64,000 bases of DNA from the NCBI RefSeq assembly GCF_018139625.1, contig NZ_JAGSOH010000004.1, positions 98,318 to 162,317 on the forward strand. The letters are read 5' to 3'. Positions 1 through 8,531 of this stretch are shown here, piece by piece. How positions within the stretch are numbered: position 1 is the stretch's first letter; each line of letters starts with the position of its first letter. The translations under genes were made by a program, and so were the position numbers. Below the pieces are notes generated by a model, which saw only the letters and a program-made list of their open reading frames with translations, was not told where the DNA came from and searched no databases. Source of the DNA: Actinospica acidithermotolerans. Lineage in GTDB: Bacteria > Actinomycetota > Actinomycetes > Streptomycetales > Catenulisporaceae.

Positions 1-541
<541 letters not shown>

Positions 542-571
542 CCGTCGCACGCAGCCTGATGTAGCACTGCG

Positions 572-602
572 GGCCCGCACGACCTCACCGGTCGTGCGGG
601 CC
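572..602 (+). terminator. 13-bp hairpin between gap and pgk (terminator or attenuator)
   Basis: Perfect 13-bp inverted repeat (arm GGCCCGCACGACC) with a 5-nt loop lies between the gap stop and the pgk start. The downstream flank is TTCGTCGG, not a T-tract, so complete termination is unlikely. It may act as a partial terminator or RNA-processing/stabilising hairpin that sets the gap:pgk ratio. Confidence 0.65.
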
Positions 603-641
603 TTCGTCGGATTGAAGCATTCTCACTTCAGAGGGTTACAG

Positions 642-1838
642 ATGAAGACGATTGACGACCTCGACGTCGCCGGCAAGCGCGTCCTGGTGCGCGCCGACCT
701 GAACGTCCCGCTCGACGGCACGCGCATCACCGACGACGGCCGGATCCGCGCCTCGGTCCCGACGCTGCAGGCGCTGCTTGAGCGCGGCGCCAAGGTGATC
801 GTGACCGCGCACCTGGGCCGCCCGAAGGGCGTCGACCCGGAGGCGGACGCCAAGTTCTCCCTCGCGCCGGTCGCGGTCCGCCTGGGCGAGCTGCTCGGCA
901 AGCCGGTCGCGTTCGCCACCGACACCGTCGGCCCCTCCGCGCGGGAGACCGTCGCGGCGCTGCGGGACGGCGAGATCGCGCTGCTCGAGAACGTCCGGTT
1001 CAACCCGGCCGAGACCAGCAAGGACGCCGTCGAGCGCGGGAAGTTCGCCGACGAGCTCGCCAGGTTCGCCGACTTCTTCGTCTCGGACGGCTTCGGCGCC
1101 GTGCACCGCCGGCACGCCTCGGTCTACGACATCGCCGAGGACCTGCCCAGCGCCGCCGGCCGGCTGATCACGACCGAGCTCGGCGTGCTCAAGAAGCTCA
1201 CCGAGGACGTCGAGCGGCCCTACGTGGTCGTGCTCGGCGGCTCGAAGGTCTCCGACAAGCTCGGCGTCATCGACAACCTGCTGGACAAGGCCGACCGGAT
1301 CCTGATCGGCGGCGGCATGGTCTTCACCTTCCTCAAGGCCCAGGGCCACGAGGTCGGCAAGTCGCTGCTCGAGCAGGACCAGCTGGAGACCGTGGTCGGC
1401 TACCTGGAGCGGGCCAAGGACTCGGGCGTGGAGATCGTGCTGCCGGTCGACATCGTCGCCGCCACCGCGTTCGCCGCGGACGCCGCGCACGACGTCGTCG
1501 CGGCCGACGCGATCCCGGCCGACCGGATGGGCCTGGACATCGGCCCCGAGTCCGGCAAGCTGTTCGCCGCGAAGCTCGCCGACGCGCGCACGGTGTTCTG
1601 GAACGGCCCGATGGGCGTGTTCGAGATGGACGCCTTCGCGGGCGGCACCCGGGCGGTCGCGCAGGGCCTGCTCGACTCCCCGGCCTTCACCGTCGTCGGC
1701 GGCGGCGACTCGGCCGCGGCCGTGCGCGCGCTCGGCTTCGACGAGGCCGCGTTCGGCCACATCTCCACCGGCGGCGGCGCGTCGCTGGAGTACCTCGAGG
1801 GCAAGGCCCTGCCCGGCATCACCGTTCTGGAAGGCTGA
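642..1838 (+). CDS. pgk: phosphoglycerate kinase
   Basis: 398-residue glycolytic kinase transferring phosphate from 1,3-bisphosphoglycerate to ADP in the cytoplasm. The ATG at 642 gives [25 protein letters not shown], the standard PGK N-terminus with the substrate-binding RADLNVP motif, and follows a GAGGGT ribosome site. The open frame extends further upstream, but the extra residues look non-coding and include the gap-pgk hairpin. Other PGK marks are [24 protein letters not shown], the hinge/nucleotide motif [10 protein letters not shown] and the C-terminal [21 protein letters not shown]. Length is normal for a bacterial PGK. tpiA starts 4 nt after the stop, so the two are co-translated in one operon. 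Confidence 0.97.
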   Translation: MKTIDDLDVAGKRVLVRADLNVPLDGTRITDDGRIRASVPTLQALLERGAKVIVTAHLGRPKGVDPEADAKFSLAPVAVRLGELLGKPVAFATDTVGPSARETVAALRDGEIALLENVRFNPAETSKDAVERGKFADELARFADFFVSDGFGAVHRRHASVYDIAEDLPSAAGRLITTELGVLKKLTEDVERPYVVVLGGSKVSDKLGVIDNLLDKADRILIGGGMVFTFLKAQGHEVGKSLLEQDQLETVVGYLERAKDSGVEIVLPVDIVAATAFAADAAHDVVAADAIPADRMGLDIGPESGKLFAAKLADARTVFWNGPMGVFEMDAFAGGTRAVAQGLLDSPAFTVVGGGDSAAAVRALGFDEAAFGHISTGGGASLEYLEGKALPGITVLEG

Positions 1839-1842
1839 GTAA

Positions 1843-2628
1843 GTGAGCACGCGCACCCCGCTGATGGCGGGCAACTGGAAGATGAACCTCAACCACTTCG
1901 AGGCCATCGCCCACGTTCAGAAGATCGCCTACGCCCTCAACGACAAGGACTTCGCGGCGGTGGAGGTGGCGGTGCTCGCGCCGTTCACCGACCTGCGCTC
2001 GATCCAGACGCTGGTGGACGGCGACAAGTTCAAGATCAAGTACGGCGCCCAGGACGTCTCGCAGCACGAGTCGGGCGCGTACACCGGCGAGATCTCGGCC
2101 GCGATGCTGGCGAAGCTCAAGTGCGACTACGTCATCGTGGGGCACTCCGAGCGGCGCGAGTACCACGGCGAGAGCGACGCCGAGGTCGCGGCCAAGGCGG
2201 CGATCGCGCTCAAGCACGAGATCTCCCCGATCATCTGCTTCGGCGAGAAGCTGCACGTACGCCAGTCCGGCGAGCACGTCGCGCACTGCGTCGAGCAGCT
2301 GACCGGATCGATCGCGGGCCTCACCGGCGAGCAGCTGCGCAAGTCCGTGCTGGCCTACGAGCCGGTCTGGGCGATCGGCACCGGCGAGGTGGCCACCCCG
2401 GCCGACGCGCAGGAGGTCATCGGCGCGTCCCGGGCGAAGCTCGCCGAGCTGTACGACGCCGAGACGGCCGACGCCGTCCGCATCCTGTACGGCGGCTCCG
2501 TCAAGGGCTCCAACGCGGCCGGCATCATGGCCGAGAAGGACGTGGACGGCGCGCTGATCGGCGGCGCCTCGCTGGACCCCGAGGACTTCGTCCGGATCGT
2601 GCGCTACCGGGACACCGCGGTCGCCTGA
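1843..2628 (+). CDS. tpiA: triose-phosphate isomerase
   Basis: 261-residue TIM-barrel enzyme interconverting dihydroxyacetone phosphate and glyceraldehyde 3-phosphate. It starts at GTG 1843, 4 nt after the pgk stop. The N-terminal MAGNWKMN carries the substrate Asn/Lys, VGHSERR the electrophilic His, and [11 protein letters not shown] the catalytic Glu and flexible loop 6. [10 protein letters not shown] and [11 protein letters not shown] form the phosphate-binding C-terminal part. Full length with no anomalies. Third gene of the gap-pgk-tpiA operon, with secG about 100 nt downstream. Confidence 0.97.
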   Translation: MSTRTPLMAGNWKMNLNHFEAIAHVQKIAYALNDKDFAAVEVAVLAPFTDLRSIQTLVDGDKFKIKYGAQDVSQHESGAYTGEISAAMLAKLKCDYVIVGHSERREYHGESDAEVAAKAAIALKHEISPIICFGEKLHVRQSGEHVAHCVEQLTGSIAGLTGEQLRKSVLAYEPVWAIGTGEVATPADAQEVIGASRAKLAELYDAETADAVRILYGGSVKGSNAAGIMAEKDVDGALIGGASLDPEDFVRIVRYRDTAVA

Positions 2629-2677
2629 CCATGAGAGACGGCTACTGGTCTCGCACCCGCCGGACCAGGTAATCTGA

Positions 2678-2706
2678 GGCGGTTGCCGCACGCCGCGGCA
2701 ACCGCC
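2678..2706 (+). terminator. 12-bp hairpin between tpiA and secG
   Basis: Perfect inverted repeat with arm GGCGGTTGCCGC, a 5-nt loop and its exact complement, lying 50 nt after tpiA and ending 27 nt before the secG start. There is no T-tract. It probably terminates or attenuates the glycolytic transcript ahead of secG, or is a structured 5' leader of secG. Confidence 0.55.
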
Positions 2707-2733
2707 GGCCGTCCACCGAGAGAGAAGCGCCCC

Positions 2734-2961
2734 GTGATCCTCACCCTTGAGATCATCCTGGGTATCACCAGCCTGCTGCTGATCCTGTTCGTCCTGCTGC
2801 ACAAGGGCAAGGGCGGCGGTCTTTCCGACATGTTCGGCGGCGGTTTCACCTCGCAGCACGGCGGTTCCTCGGTGGTCGAGAAGAACCTCGACCGCATCAC
2901 GATCGTGCTCTCGGTGATCTGGCTCGCCTGCATCGTCGGCATCGGAATCGCCTACAAGTAG
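2734..2961 (+). CDS. secG: SecG subunit of the SecYEG protein translocase
   Basis: 75-residue membrane protein, the small accessory subunit of the Sec translocon. GTG 2734 lies 4 nt after a purine-rich site (GAGAGAAG) and gives MILTLEIILGITSLLLILFVLL, the first transmembrane helix. A short HKGKGGGLSDMFGGG loop, typical of SecG, and a second helix (ITIVLSVIWLACIVGIGIAYK) follow. In-frame codons upstream give an unlikely Pro/Arg-rich extension, so the GTG start is preferred. Presence of secG after tpiA is a conserved actinobacterial arrangement. Confidence 0.93.
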   Translation: MILTLEIILGITSLLLILFVLLHKGKGGGLSDMFGGGFTSQHGGSSVVEKNLDRITIVLSVIWLACIVGIGIAYK

Positions 2962-2995
2962 GACAGATCCGGGCGAATCCGCTCCGATATCGGGC

Positions 2996-3022
2996 GGAAC
3001 CGGGGGGATGCGCACCCGCGTC
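2996..3022 (+). promoter_or_regulatory. possible SigR-type promoter upstream of rbpA
   Basis: GGAAC at 2996-3000 and GTC at 3020-3022, separated by 19 nt, resemble the GGAAT-N18/19-GTT class recognised by the thiol-stress sigma factor SigR, which is known to drive rbpA in Streptomyces. Both boxes deviate by one base, so this is only a candidate. The predicted leader would be about 80 nt. Confidence 0.3.
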
Positions 3023-3110
3023 TGACCTAACGCTCGTACACTGGTGCATCGCGCCTTTTGTACGGCGACGGTGGAGCACTACGCGGTCTGCGGCAGGGAG
3101 ACGGATAAAA

Positions 3111-3446
3111 GTGGCTAGTGGCAACGCGATTCGCGGCAGCCGGGTCGGCGCCGGCCCGATGGGCGAGGCCGAGCGGGGCGACACCGCGCCGCGCGTCTGG
3201 ATCACCTTCTACTGCTGCAACGGGCACGAGACCCGGCCGAGTTTCGCCAGCGACGCGGCGATCCCGGAGAGCTGGGACTGCCCGCGCTGCGGCTTCCCGG
3301 CCGGTCCGGACCGGGACAACCCCCCGGCTCCGCCGCGCACCGAGCCGTACAAGACGCACCTCGCGTACGTGCGCGAGCGGCGCAGCAACGAGGACGGCGA
3401 GGCCATCCTGGCCGAGGCGCTGGCCAAGCTGCGCGGCGAGATCTGA
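3111..3446 (+). CDS. rbpA: RNA polymerase-binding protein RbpA
   Basis: 111-residue actinobacteria-specific transcription factor that binds RNA polymerase and the principal sigma factor and helps open promoter complexes. It starts at GTG 3111. The N-terminal tail MASGNAIRGSRVGAGPMGE is the conserved RbpA tail. The core has the Cys-rich fold (YCCNGHETRPSF ... ESWDCPRCGFPAG), then the basic linker PYKTHLAYVRERRS and the C-terminal sigma-interaction helix (EDGEAILAEALAKLRGE). Size and motif order match the family. It is a monocistronic-looking gene after a ~150-nt gap from secG; a possible SigR-like promoter lies upstream. Confidence 0.95.
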   Translation: MASGNAIRGSRVGAGPMGEAERGDTAPRVWITFYCCNGHETRPSFASDAAIPESWDCPRCGFPAGPDRDNPPAPPRTEPYKTHLAYVRERRSNEDGEAILAEALAKLRGEI

Positions 3447-3460
3447 GCTCCCGCGCCGCC

Positions 3461-3466
3461 TAGAAT
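3461..3466 (+). promoter_or_regulatory. -10 box TAGAAT, 6 nt before the DUF2332 start
   Basis: TAGAAT lies exactly 6 nt before ATG 3473, so transcription would begin at the A of the start codon. There is no Shine-Dalgarno sequence, which fits a leaderless mRNA. No clear -35 box is visible. Confidence 0.5.
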
Positions 3467-3472
3467 CGGCCC

Positions 3473-4615
3473 ATGGCGGATTGGGACGAGACCACGCGCA
3501 GGTTCGAGATCTTCATCGATCGCGAGGTGCGGGAGAGCTCCCCGCTCTACACGGCGCTTACCCAGTACGTCTCGGACGACCTGGCCGCGCGCGGCTACTT
3601 CCTCGAGGTGCTCGGCCAGGCGCCGCACCGGCAGCGCATCCCCAACCTGCTCCTCGCCTCGGTGCACCGGGTGTTGTTCGATCACCCGAACGAGTCCCTG
3701 GCGGAGTACTACCCGTCGCTGGGCGGTTCTCGGGAGCCGGATGAAAACCTTCCGAAGGTCTTCGCCGAGTTCGTCGCCGCGCACCGCGCGGAGATCGATC
3801 CGCTGCTGGCGAACGGCGAGACGCAGACGAACGAGGTGCAGCGCAGCGCGCAGCTGCTGCCCGCCTTCGGCTGGGTGCAGGCGACGACGCGGCGCCCGCT
3901 GGGGCTGATCGAGATCGGCCCCAGCGCCGGCCTGCTGCTGCACGCGGACCGCTACGACTTCCGCTACGAGTTCGCCGACGGCACGGTGCTGGAGGGCGGC
4001 GAGGCGTCCGCTGACGGCGTTCCCGCGCTGCATTGCCCGATCCACGGCTCGTGCAGGCCGGAACAGCTCGCGCCCTTCGTCACCAAGCCGCTGCGCGTCT
4101 CCTCGCGCGTCGGCCTGGACCTGAATCCGCTCAGCCCGACCGATCCCGAGGCGTGCGCCTGGCTGCGCGCCCTGGTGTGGCCCGAGCACGCCGAGCGCCG
4201 TGCCCGGCTCGAAGCGGCCCTGGCGCACGCCGCGCGACGGCCGGTGCGCCTGCGCAAGGGCGACGCCGTGCGCATCCTCGCGGACGCCGTGGATTCCGTG
4301 GCGGACAACGCGATCCCGTGCGTCTTCGTCTCGAACAGCCTGCCGCACTGGAGCCCGGAGGGCCGCGAGGAGCTCGTCCGGCTGGTCCGCGAGCTCGGTG
4401 CGCGGCGCGACCTGGTGTTCATCATCAAGGAGGCGCACCGGATCGGACTCGGCCTGTTCAGCGGTGAGCCCGATCCGGCTGCGCCCGAAGGCAAGGACGT
4501 GCACGAGGTGCTGGGCGCGGTCGTCTACCTCGGCGGCCGCGAGCGGCTCTTCCGCCTCGGTGCGGCCGGAATGCACGGCGCGTGGCTCGACTGGGCTCCG
4601 CGTCCGCTGGGCTGA
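3473..4615 (+). CDS. DUF2332 family protein
   Basis: 380-residue cytoplasmic protein of a family common in actinobacteria and of unknown function. The sequence fits DUF2332: an all-helical N-terminal part (FIDREVRESSPLYTALTQYV), AFGWVQATTRRPLGLIEIGPSAGLLLHADRY in the middle, and RVGLDLNPLSPTDPEACAWLRALVWPEH. The GPSAGL segment after a hydrophobic strand and the VFVSNSLPHWSPEG region suggest a Rossmann-like, possibly methyltransferase-related, fold; this is inference. ATG 3473 has no ribosome site but sits 6 nt from a TAGAAT box. It is convergent with the NiCoT gene that follows. No enzymatic role can be assigned. Confidence 0.85.
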   Translation: MADWDETTRRFEIFIDREVRESSPLYTALTQYVSDDLAARGYFLEVLGQAPHRQRIPNLLLASVHRVLFDHPNESLAEYYPSLGGSREPDENLPKVFAEFVAAHRAEIDPLLANGETQTNEVQRSAQLLPAFGWVQATTRRPLGLIEIGPSAGLLLHADRYDFRYEFADGTVLEGGEASADGVPALHCPIHGSCRPEQLAPFVTKPLRVSSRVGLDLNPLSPTDPEACAWLRALVWPEHAERRARLEAALAHAARRPVRLRKGDAVRILADAVDSVADNAIPCVFVSNSLPHWSPEGREELVRLVRELGARRDLVFIIKEAHRIGLGLFSGEPDPAAPEGKDVHEVLGAVVYLGGRERLFRLGAAGMHGAWLDWAPRPLG

Positions 4616-4655
4616 TCGCGCCGCCGGCCGGTTTGCCGCTGCCGGGCTGGTCTGG

Positions 4656-5786
4656 CTAGTCCGCGGTCTCCTGCTTCGTCCAGCGGTGCTCGATCCTCCC
4701 GAACCGCCACACCAGCACGGCCGCGATCCATGTCGCCGCGAACAGGCCGGCGATGGTGAATCCGGCCCGGTTGATGTCGAAGTCCGCCATGTAGTCCCAG
4801 AATCCGCCGGACAGGTGCAGCTCGCCGGTCAGCACGCCGAGCATCTCGACCGTGCCGATGATGAACGCGGCGGCGATCGACAGCCCCGTGATCACGAGGT
4901 TGTAGTAGACCTTGCGGACCGGTTTCGCGAAGGCCCAGCCGTAGGCGAAGTTCATGAAGCAGCCGTCGAGCGTGTCGAACAGGGTCATGCCGCCGGAGAA
5001 CAGCAGCGGCAGCGCGAGGACCGCGTAGAACGGCAGGCCGCTGGTCGCCGCGTACGCCGTGGCCGCGAGCAGCACGACCTCGGTCGCGGTGTCGAATCCG
5101 ATGCCGAAGGCGCAGCCGACGAGGTACATCTGCCAGGTCTTCGTGATCGAGCGCATGAAGCGGCCGAAGAAGCGCCACATCAGCCCGCGGGCCTGGAGCT
5201 GCCTCTCCAGTTCCTCCTCGTCGAGGTCGCCGCGCCGCATCTGCTTGAACACCTTGGCGATCCCGGCCAGCACGACCAGGTTCAGCGCGGCGATCAGGTA
5301 CAGGAAGCCCGCCGCCGTGATCGTGCCGATGGTGCCGCCGAGCGTCTCATAGGTCGAATTCGGGTCGACGAGAGCGCCGAACACGGCCTTAGCCGCGACG
5401 GTGATCCCGACGCCGACCGCGACGACGATGCTGGAGTGGCCGAGGGCGAACACGAAGCCGACCGCGATCGGGCGCTCGCCGTCGGACATCAGCTTGCGGG
5501 TGACGTTGTCGATCGCCGAGATGTGGTCGGCGTCGAAGGCGTGCCGGGCGCCGAGGGTCCACGCGGTGACGGCCACGCCGAGGCCCACGCCGAGTTTCGC
5601 GTACGCGAAGTGATGCGGCATCACCGTGAAGACGTAGATGCCCCAGCCGGAGCCGTTGATCGCGAGAACTACCAGGGCGATCAGGCCGAGGCGGCCCCAT
5701 TCGCGGGGCTCGAGGGCGTGAACCAGGGAACGCCGTCGGGGCGAGGGGATTCCGGGCGCGGGCGCGGGCAATTGGGCGCGAGGCAT
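4656..5786 (-). CDS. NiCoT-family nickel/cobalt permease
   Basis: 376-residue inner-membrane permease for high-affinity Ni2+ or Co2+ uptake. The NiCoT signature RHAFDADHI lies at about residues 81-89 in the second helix, followed by DNVTRK; LGHSSIVV and GFDTATEV are the other family motifs. Several hydrophobic helices flank a charged cytoplasmic loop (RRGDLDEEELERQLQ). The start chosen is ATG 5786, with AAGGA about 10 nt upstream; the frame stays open beyond it but runs into the riboswitch. A cobalamin riboswitch in the leader implies repression by B12, which points to cobalt as the relevant metal. Convergent with the DUF2332 gene. Confidence 0.92.
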   Translation of the reverse strand: MPRAQLPAPAPGIPSPRRRSLVHALEPREWGRLGLIALVVLAINGSGWGIYVFTVMPHHFAYAKLGVGLGVAVTAWTLGARHAFDADHISAIDNVTRKLMSDGERPIAVGFVFALGHSSIVVAVGVGITVAAKAVFGALVDPNSTYETLGGTIGTITAAGFLYLIAALNLVVLAGIAKVFKQMRRGDLDEEELERQLQARGLMWRFFGRFMRSITKTWQMYLVGCAFGIGFDTATEVVLLAATAYAATSGLPFYAVLALPLLFSGGMTLFDTLDGCFMNFAYGWAFAKPVRKVYYNLVITGLSIAAAFIIGTVEMLGVLTGELHLSGGFWDYMADFDINRAGFTIAGLFAATWIAAVLVWRFGRIEHRWTKQETAD

Positions 5787-5799
5787 CGCGGGCCAATCC

Positions 5800-5965
5800 T
5801 TCCATCGAGGCTGGCTGAGCGTGCGCGCGCCGAGAGGCGACCGGACTTCCCCGGGAACAGGGATCACCGTTGCGGGACAGTGCCGGATTCACACCGGCTT
5901 CGCTCTCCGCGCGCGGCCCCGGCGAGGGCCGGGGCAGGGTGCATCGTACTGCCTGGCACCGCGGA
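5800..5965 (-). promoter_or_regulatory. cobalamin (adenosylcobalamin-type) riboswitch
   Basis: Read on the minus strand, the leader of the NiCoT gene contains the B12 riboswitch core: GAAGCCGGTGTGAATCCGGC followed directly by ACTGTCCCGCAACGG. The family consensus is GGTGnnAATCCGGCrCGGTCCCGCCACTG. A GC-rich stem precedes it, and AGCCAG-type residues of the B12-box region follow before the gene start. The core is very close to consensus; the outer edges are approximate. It predicts lower cobalt-transporter expression when cobalamin is plentiful. Confidence 0.85.
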
Positions 5966-5971
5966 TGCGGC

Positions 5972-6274
5972 TCACTGCGGATGCGGAGCCTTGGCGACCA
6001 TGATGACGGTGACCGTCGCGTTCTTCTCCGAGACCTTGTAGAGCACCCGGTAGTACCCGAGCAGCAGCCGGCGCAGTCCGCCCCGGCCGAGGTTGGCGCT
6101 GTTGCCCGGCCGGGGGTTGTCGCCGAGCTCGTACACGGCCGTCAGCACCAGCTGCGCGCCCAGCTTGTCCTCGCGGTACAGCAGGGTCGCCGCGTCGATG
6201 GCGGCCGGCTTCCAGTCGATCCAGTAGGTCCTGCGCTGTTCCTCGTCGGTCTCCTTGTCCTTGTGACGGGGCAC
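5972..6274 (-). CDS. RelE/ParE-superfamily toxin
   Basis: 100-residue small basic protein encoded immediately after the Phd/YefM-type antitoxin, with its GTG start on the base after the antitoxin stop. The C-terminal half (PRPGNSANLGRGGLRRLLLGYYRVLYKVSEKNATVTVIMVAK) follows the RelE/ParE pattern of alternating strands: R-LLLGYYRVLYKV is the usual core, with the conserved Arg/Tyr residues, and a final beta strand follows. RelE toxins cleave mRNA at the ribosome while ParE toxins target gyrase; the sequence alone does not decide which. The N-terminus is unusually charged (PRHKDKETDEEQRR). Operon order antitoxin then toxin is the normal one for YefM-YoeB/RelE modules. Confidence 0.8.
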   Translation of the reverse strand: MPRHKDKETDEEQRRTYWIDWKPAAIDAATLLYREDKLGAQLVLTAVYELGDNPRPGNSANLGRGGLRRLLLGYYRVLYKVSEKNATVTVIMVAKAPHPQ

Positions 6275-6538
6275 TTAGCTGTCCTCGTCCATTCCCAGGA
6301 GCTTCCTGACCTGGTCGTGCGGCACGAGATCGTCGTCCTGCGCCAGGATCCGCTCGGCCAGCGCGACGTCGGCCTCGTCCTCGCGGCGCCGGAAGTACTC
6401 CAGCACCTCGTAGGGCACGATCGCCGCCACCGGCGTGCCATGCTGCGTGATGGTGATGATCTCGCCGCCGTGGTGCGACTTGGCGACGAGATTGCCGAGG
6501 CGCGTGCGCGCGTCGGTGAGGGTCACTGTCTCTGACAT
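6275..6538 (-). CDS. Phd/YefM-family antitoxin
   Basis: 87-residue antitoxin. The N-terminal MSETVTLTDARTRLGNLVAKSHHGGEIITITQHGTPVAAIVPYEVLE is the Phd/YefM DNA-binding and dimerisation domain, with the typical RxxL-L..... G.P.A.... pattern. The C-terminal charged segment (REDEADVALAERILAQDDDLVPHDQ) would wrap the toxin. ATG 6538 was chosen because residues upstream are not family-like and a promoter abuts it. The start codon overlaps an inverted repeat, TGTAC-N5-GTACA, matching the TGTACA core known for YefM operators, so autoregulation is expected. The pair stands alone between the Ni/Co permease and the pentose-phosphate operon, isolated by a strong terminator. Confidence 0.88.
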   Translation of the reverse strand: MSETVTLTDARTRLGNLVAKSHHGGEIITITQHGTPVAAIVPYEVLEYFRRREDEADVALAERILAQDDDLVPHDQVRKLLGMDEDS

Positions 6539-6573
6539 GTACAAAACGTACACTTTGCAGACTTTGTTGTAAA
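6538..6573 (-). promoter_or_regulatory. promoter and operator of the toxin-antitoxin operon
   Basis: On the minus strand TTTACA (6568-6573) and TACGTT (6545-6550) are spaced by 17 nt. The -10 box ends 6 nt before the antitoxin ATG, predicting a leaderless transcript. A perfect inverted repeat TGTAC-N5-GTACA (6538-6552) overlaps the -10 box and start codon, which is ideal for autorepression by the Phd/YefM protein. Confidence 0.6.
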
Positions 6574-6575
6574 GA

Positions 6576-6607
6576 GTGGGCCCCGCGGTCGCGACCGCGG
6601 GGCCCAC
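6576..6607 (-). terminator. perfect 32-bp palindrome ending the pentose-phosphate operon
   Basis: Sixteen-bp arms with no spacer (arm GTGGGCCCCGCGGTCG and its exact complement) lie 35 nt after the pgl stop. On the minus strand it is followed by TCTTTACAAC. It forms a very strong hairpin that should end the tkt-to-pgl transcript and insulate the toxin-antitoxin promoter, whose -35 box lies immediately downstream. Confidence 0.8.
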
Positions 6608-6641
6608 AGTGGTACTCGGTACTGCTCGGTGGTGCGGCGCT

Positions 6642-7406
6642 CTACCGCAGCAAACCCGCCGCGGCCTCGTCGACGAGCCAGAGCGTCGCCTCCGTGCCGT
6701 GGGCGCCCACCGCGGGCGTGTGCACCTGGTCGGCGCTGGAGAGCGCGCGGGCCACGGCCTCGGCCTTCTCGGCCCCGGACGCCACGACCCACACCTCGCG
6801 CGCGGCCTGGATCACGCGGAAGGTGAGCGAGATCCGGTCGGGCGGCGGCTTGGGGGAGTTGTGCACCGCGATCACGGACGGCGCGACCTCGCGGGTGCCC
6901 GGGTGGTCCGGGAACAGCGAGGCGATGTGGCCGTCCGGGCCCATGCCGAGCAGCAGCACGTCGAACTCCGGGGCGTCCTTGCCGTCGGAGCCCGCGTACT
7001 TCGCCAGCTCGGCGGCGTAACGCTCGGCCGCGGCCGCCGCGTCATCGCCGTCCGGGCCGTCGCTCGGGGCCATGACGTGCACGAACTCCGGGTTCAGCGG
7101 CAGCCCGTCCAGCAGGGCTTCCCTGGCCTGGGTCTCGTTGCGCTCCTTGTCCCCGGCGGGGACGAAGCGCTCGTCGCCCCACCACAGGTGCACCCGGCCC
7201 CAGTCCACGGCCTCGCGCGCGGGCAGCTGCGCGAGCGCGGCCAGCGTGCCGATGCCGATCGTGCCGCCGGTCAGCACCAGGTGCGCCACGTCCCGCTCGG
7301 CCAGCACGTCGACCAGCTTGGTCGCTAGCCGCGCCGCCGCCGCCGAAGCCAGGACCGGGCCGGACGGGTGGCGGATGACGCGGGCTCCGGCGCGCGCGGC
7401 AGTCAA
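6642..7406 (-). CDS. pgl: 6-phosphogluconolactonase
   Basis: 254-residue cytoplasmic hydrolase of 6-phosphogluconolactone in the oxidative pentose-phosphate pathway (also called devB). Family motifs are VLTGGTIGIGTLAAL near residue 40, VHLWWGDERFVP near 75, LLGMGPDGHIASLFPDHP near 155 with the catalytic His, and RISLTFRVIQAAREVWVV near the C-terminus. It starts at TTG 7406, overlapping the opcA stop (TTGA), so it is translationally coupled to opcA. Last gene of the tkt-tal-zwf-opcA-pgl operon. Confidence 0.93.
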   Translation of the reverse strand: MTAARAGARVIRHPSGPVLASAAAARLATKLVDVLAERDVAHLVLTGGTIGIGTLAALAQLPAREAVDWGRVHLWWGDERFVPAGDKERNETQAREALLDGLPLNPEFVHVMAPSDGPDGDDAAAAAERYAAELAKYAGSDGKDAPEFDVLLLGMGPDGHIASLFPDHPGTREVAPSVIAVHNSPKPPPDRISLTFRVIQAAREVWVVASGAEKAEAVARALSSADQVHTPAVGAHGTEATLWLVDEAAAGLLR

Positions 7407-8482
7407 GCCGACTCCCCGGTCGGGGCCCCGGCGTCCGCCGCGGACCCGTCAGCGGACCCGTCCCCGGCCTCGTCGGCGTCCTCGGCCTCGTCGACCGCCA
7501 CGGGGGCCGGCTCGCCGAGGCGCGCGGCCTCCTTGGCGGCCTTCTCGACTGTCGGGCCAGCCACCTTCAGCGGCTCGGTGAAGGGCACGTCCACCTCGGC
7601 CAGCATCCGGGCGTAGACGTCGTCCTGGTCCAGCCGGCGCAGCTCCTCGGCGATCAGCTCGGCGGTCTCCCGCCGCTTGAGCGCCACCGGGCGGTCCGGC
7701 TGGCCCGGGATGGAGAGCGTGGCCAGCTCGCCGTCCGGCCGGCTCAGCCGGATCGGGCCGTCCGCGGTCATCAGCTCGACCGAGGTGATGCCCGGGCCCT
7801 CGTCCGCGGTCCGGGTCACCGGCACGCCGAGGCGCTGCCGCAGCCACACGGCCAGCACCCGCACCGAGGGGTTGCCCTCCTCGCCGGAGACCGCGACCGA
7901 GCTGACCGCGCGCGGGAACTGGTCCAGCGCGGCGGCCAGCATCGAGCGCCACGGGGTGAGCCGGGTCCAGGCCAGGTCGGTGTCGCCCGGCTGGTAGCCG
8001 GCCGCGCGCGCCACGAGCTTGGTCATCGGCTTGTAGTACTCGGCCGCGTCGGTGATCCGGCGCTGCGCGAAGGCGCCCAGCGGGTCCTTCGACGGCGCGT
8101 CCGGGCCCTCGTCCGGCCACCAGGTGACGACCGGGACGTCCGGCAGCAGCAGCGGCAGCACGACCGAGTCGGCGTGCGTGGCCAGCTCGCCGTACAGCCG
8201 CAGCACCACGACCTCGCCGGGGCCGTTCTCGTCGCCGGTGCGCACCTCGGCGTCCAGCCGGGTGCGCGTGGTGTCCGGCCGGCCGATCGCGATGATGATC
8301 CGCGCCGGGTGCTCCCGGGCGGCCCGGCTCGCGGCCTTCATCGCGTCGTAGTGGTGCCGCTCCTCGGTGGAGACGACCAGCGTCAGCACGGCGCCCGTGG
8401 TCGGGGTGCCGCTCTTGTGCCGGGCCGCCACCAGCGTGGAGGCGATCTTGCCGGACGTCGTGTCGGTCAGATCGATGATCAC
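7403..8482 (-). CDS. opcA: glucose-6-phosphate dehydrogenase assembly protein OpcA
   Basis: 359-residue protein required for full activity of glucose-6-phosphate dehydrogenase in actinobacteria and cyanobacteria. VIIDLTDTTSGKIASTLVAARHKSG at the N-terminus, LLLPDVPVVTWWPDEGP and DLAWTRLTPWRSMLAAALDQFP are OpcA hallmarks. GTG 8482 follows GGAGGTG by 8 nt. The C-terminal ~40 residues are an acidic Asp/Ala/Glu-rich tail that looks disordered. It lies 49 nt downstream of zwf and overlaps pgl. Confidence 0.93.
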   Translation of the reverse strand: MIIDLTDTTSGKIASTLVAARHKSGTPTTGAVLTLVVSTEERHHYDAMKAASRAAREHPARIIIAIGRPDTTRTRLDAEVRTGDENGPGEVVVLRLYGELATHADSVVLPLLLPDVPVVTWWPDEGPDAPSKDPLGAFAQRRITDAAEYYKPMTKLVARAAGYQPGDTDLAWTRLTPWRSMLAAALDQFPRAVSSVAVSGEEGNPSVRVLAVWLRQRLGVPVTRTADEGPGITSVELMTADGPIRLSRPDGELATLSIPGQPDRPVALKRRETAELIAEELRRLDQDDVYARMLAEVDVPFTEPLKVAGPTVEKAAKEAARLGEPAPVAVDEAEDADEAGDGSADGSAADAGAPTGESA

Positions 8483-8531
8483 GACTCGACACCTCCGTGG
8501 GCCGCGCCGGTCGGATCGATGGCGCACTTGT

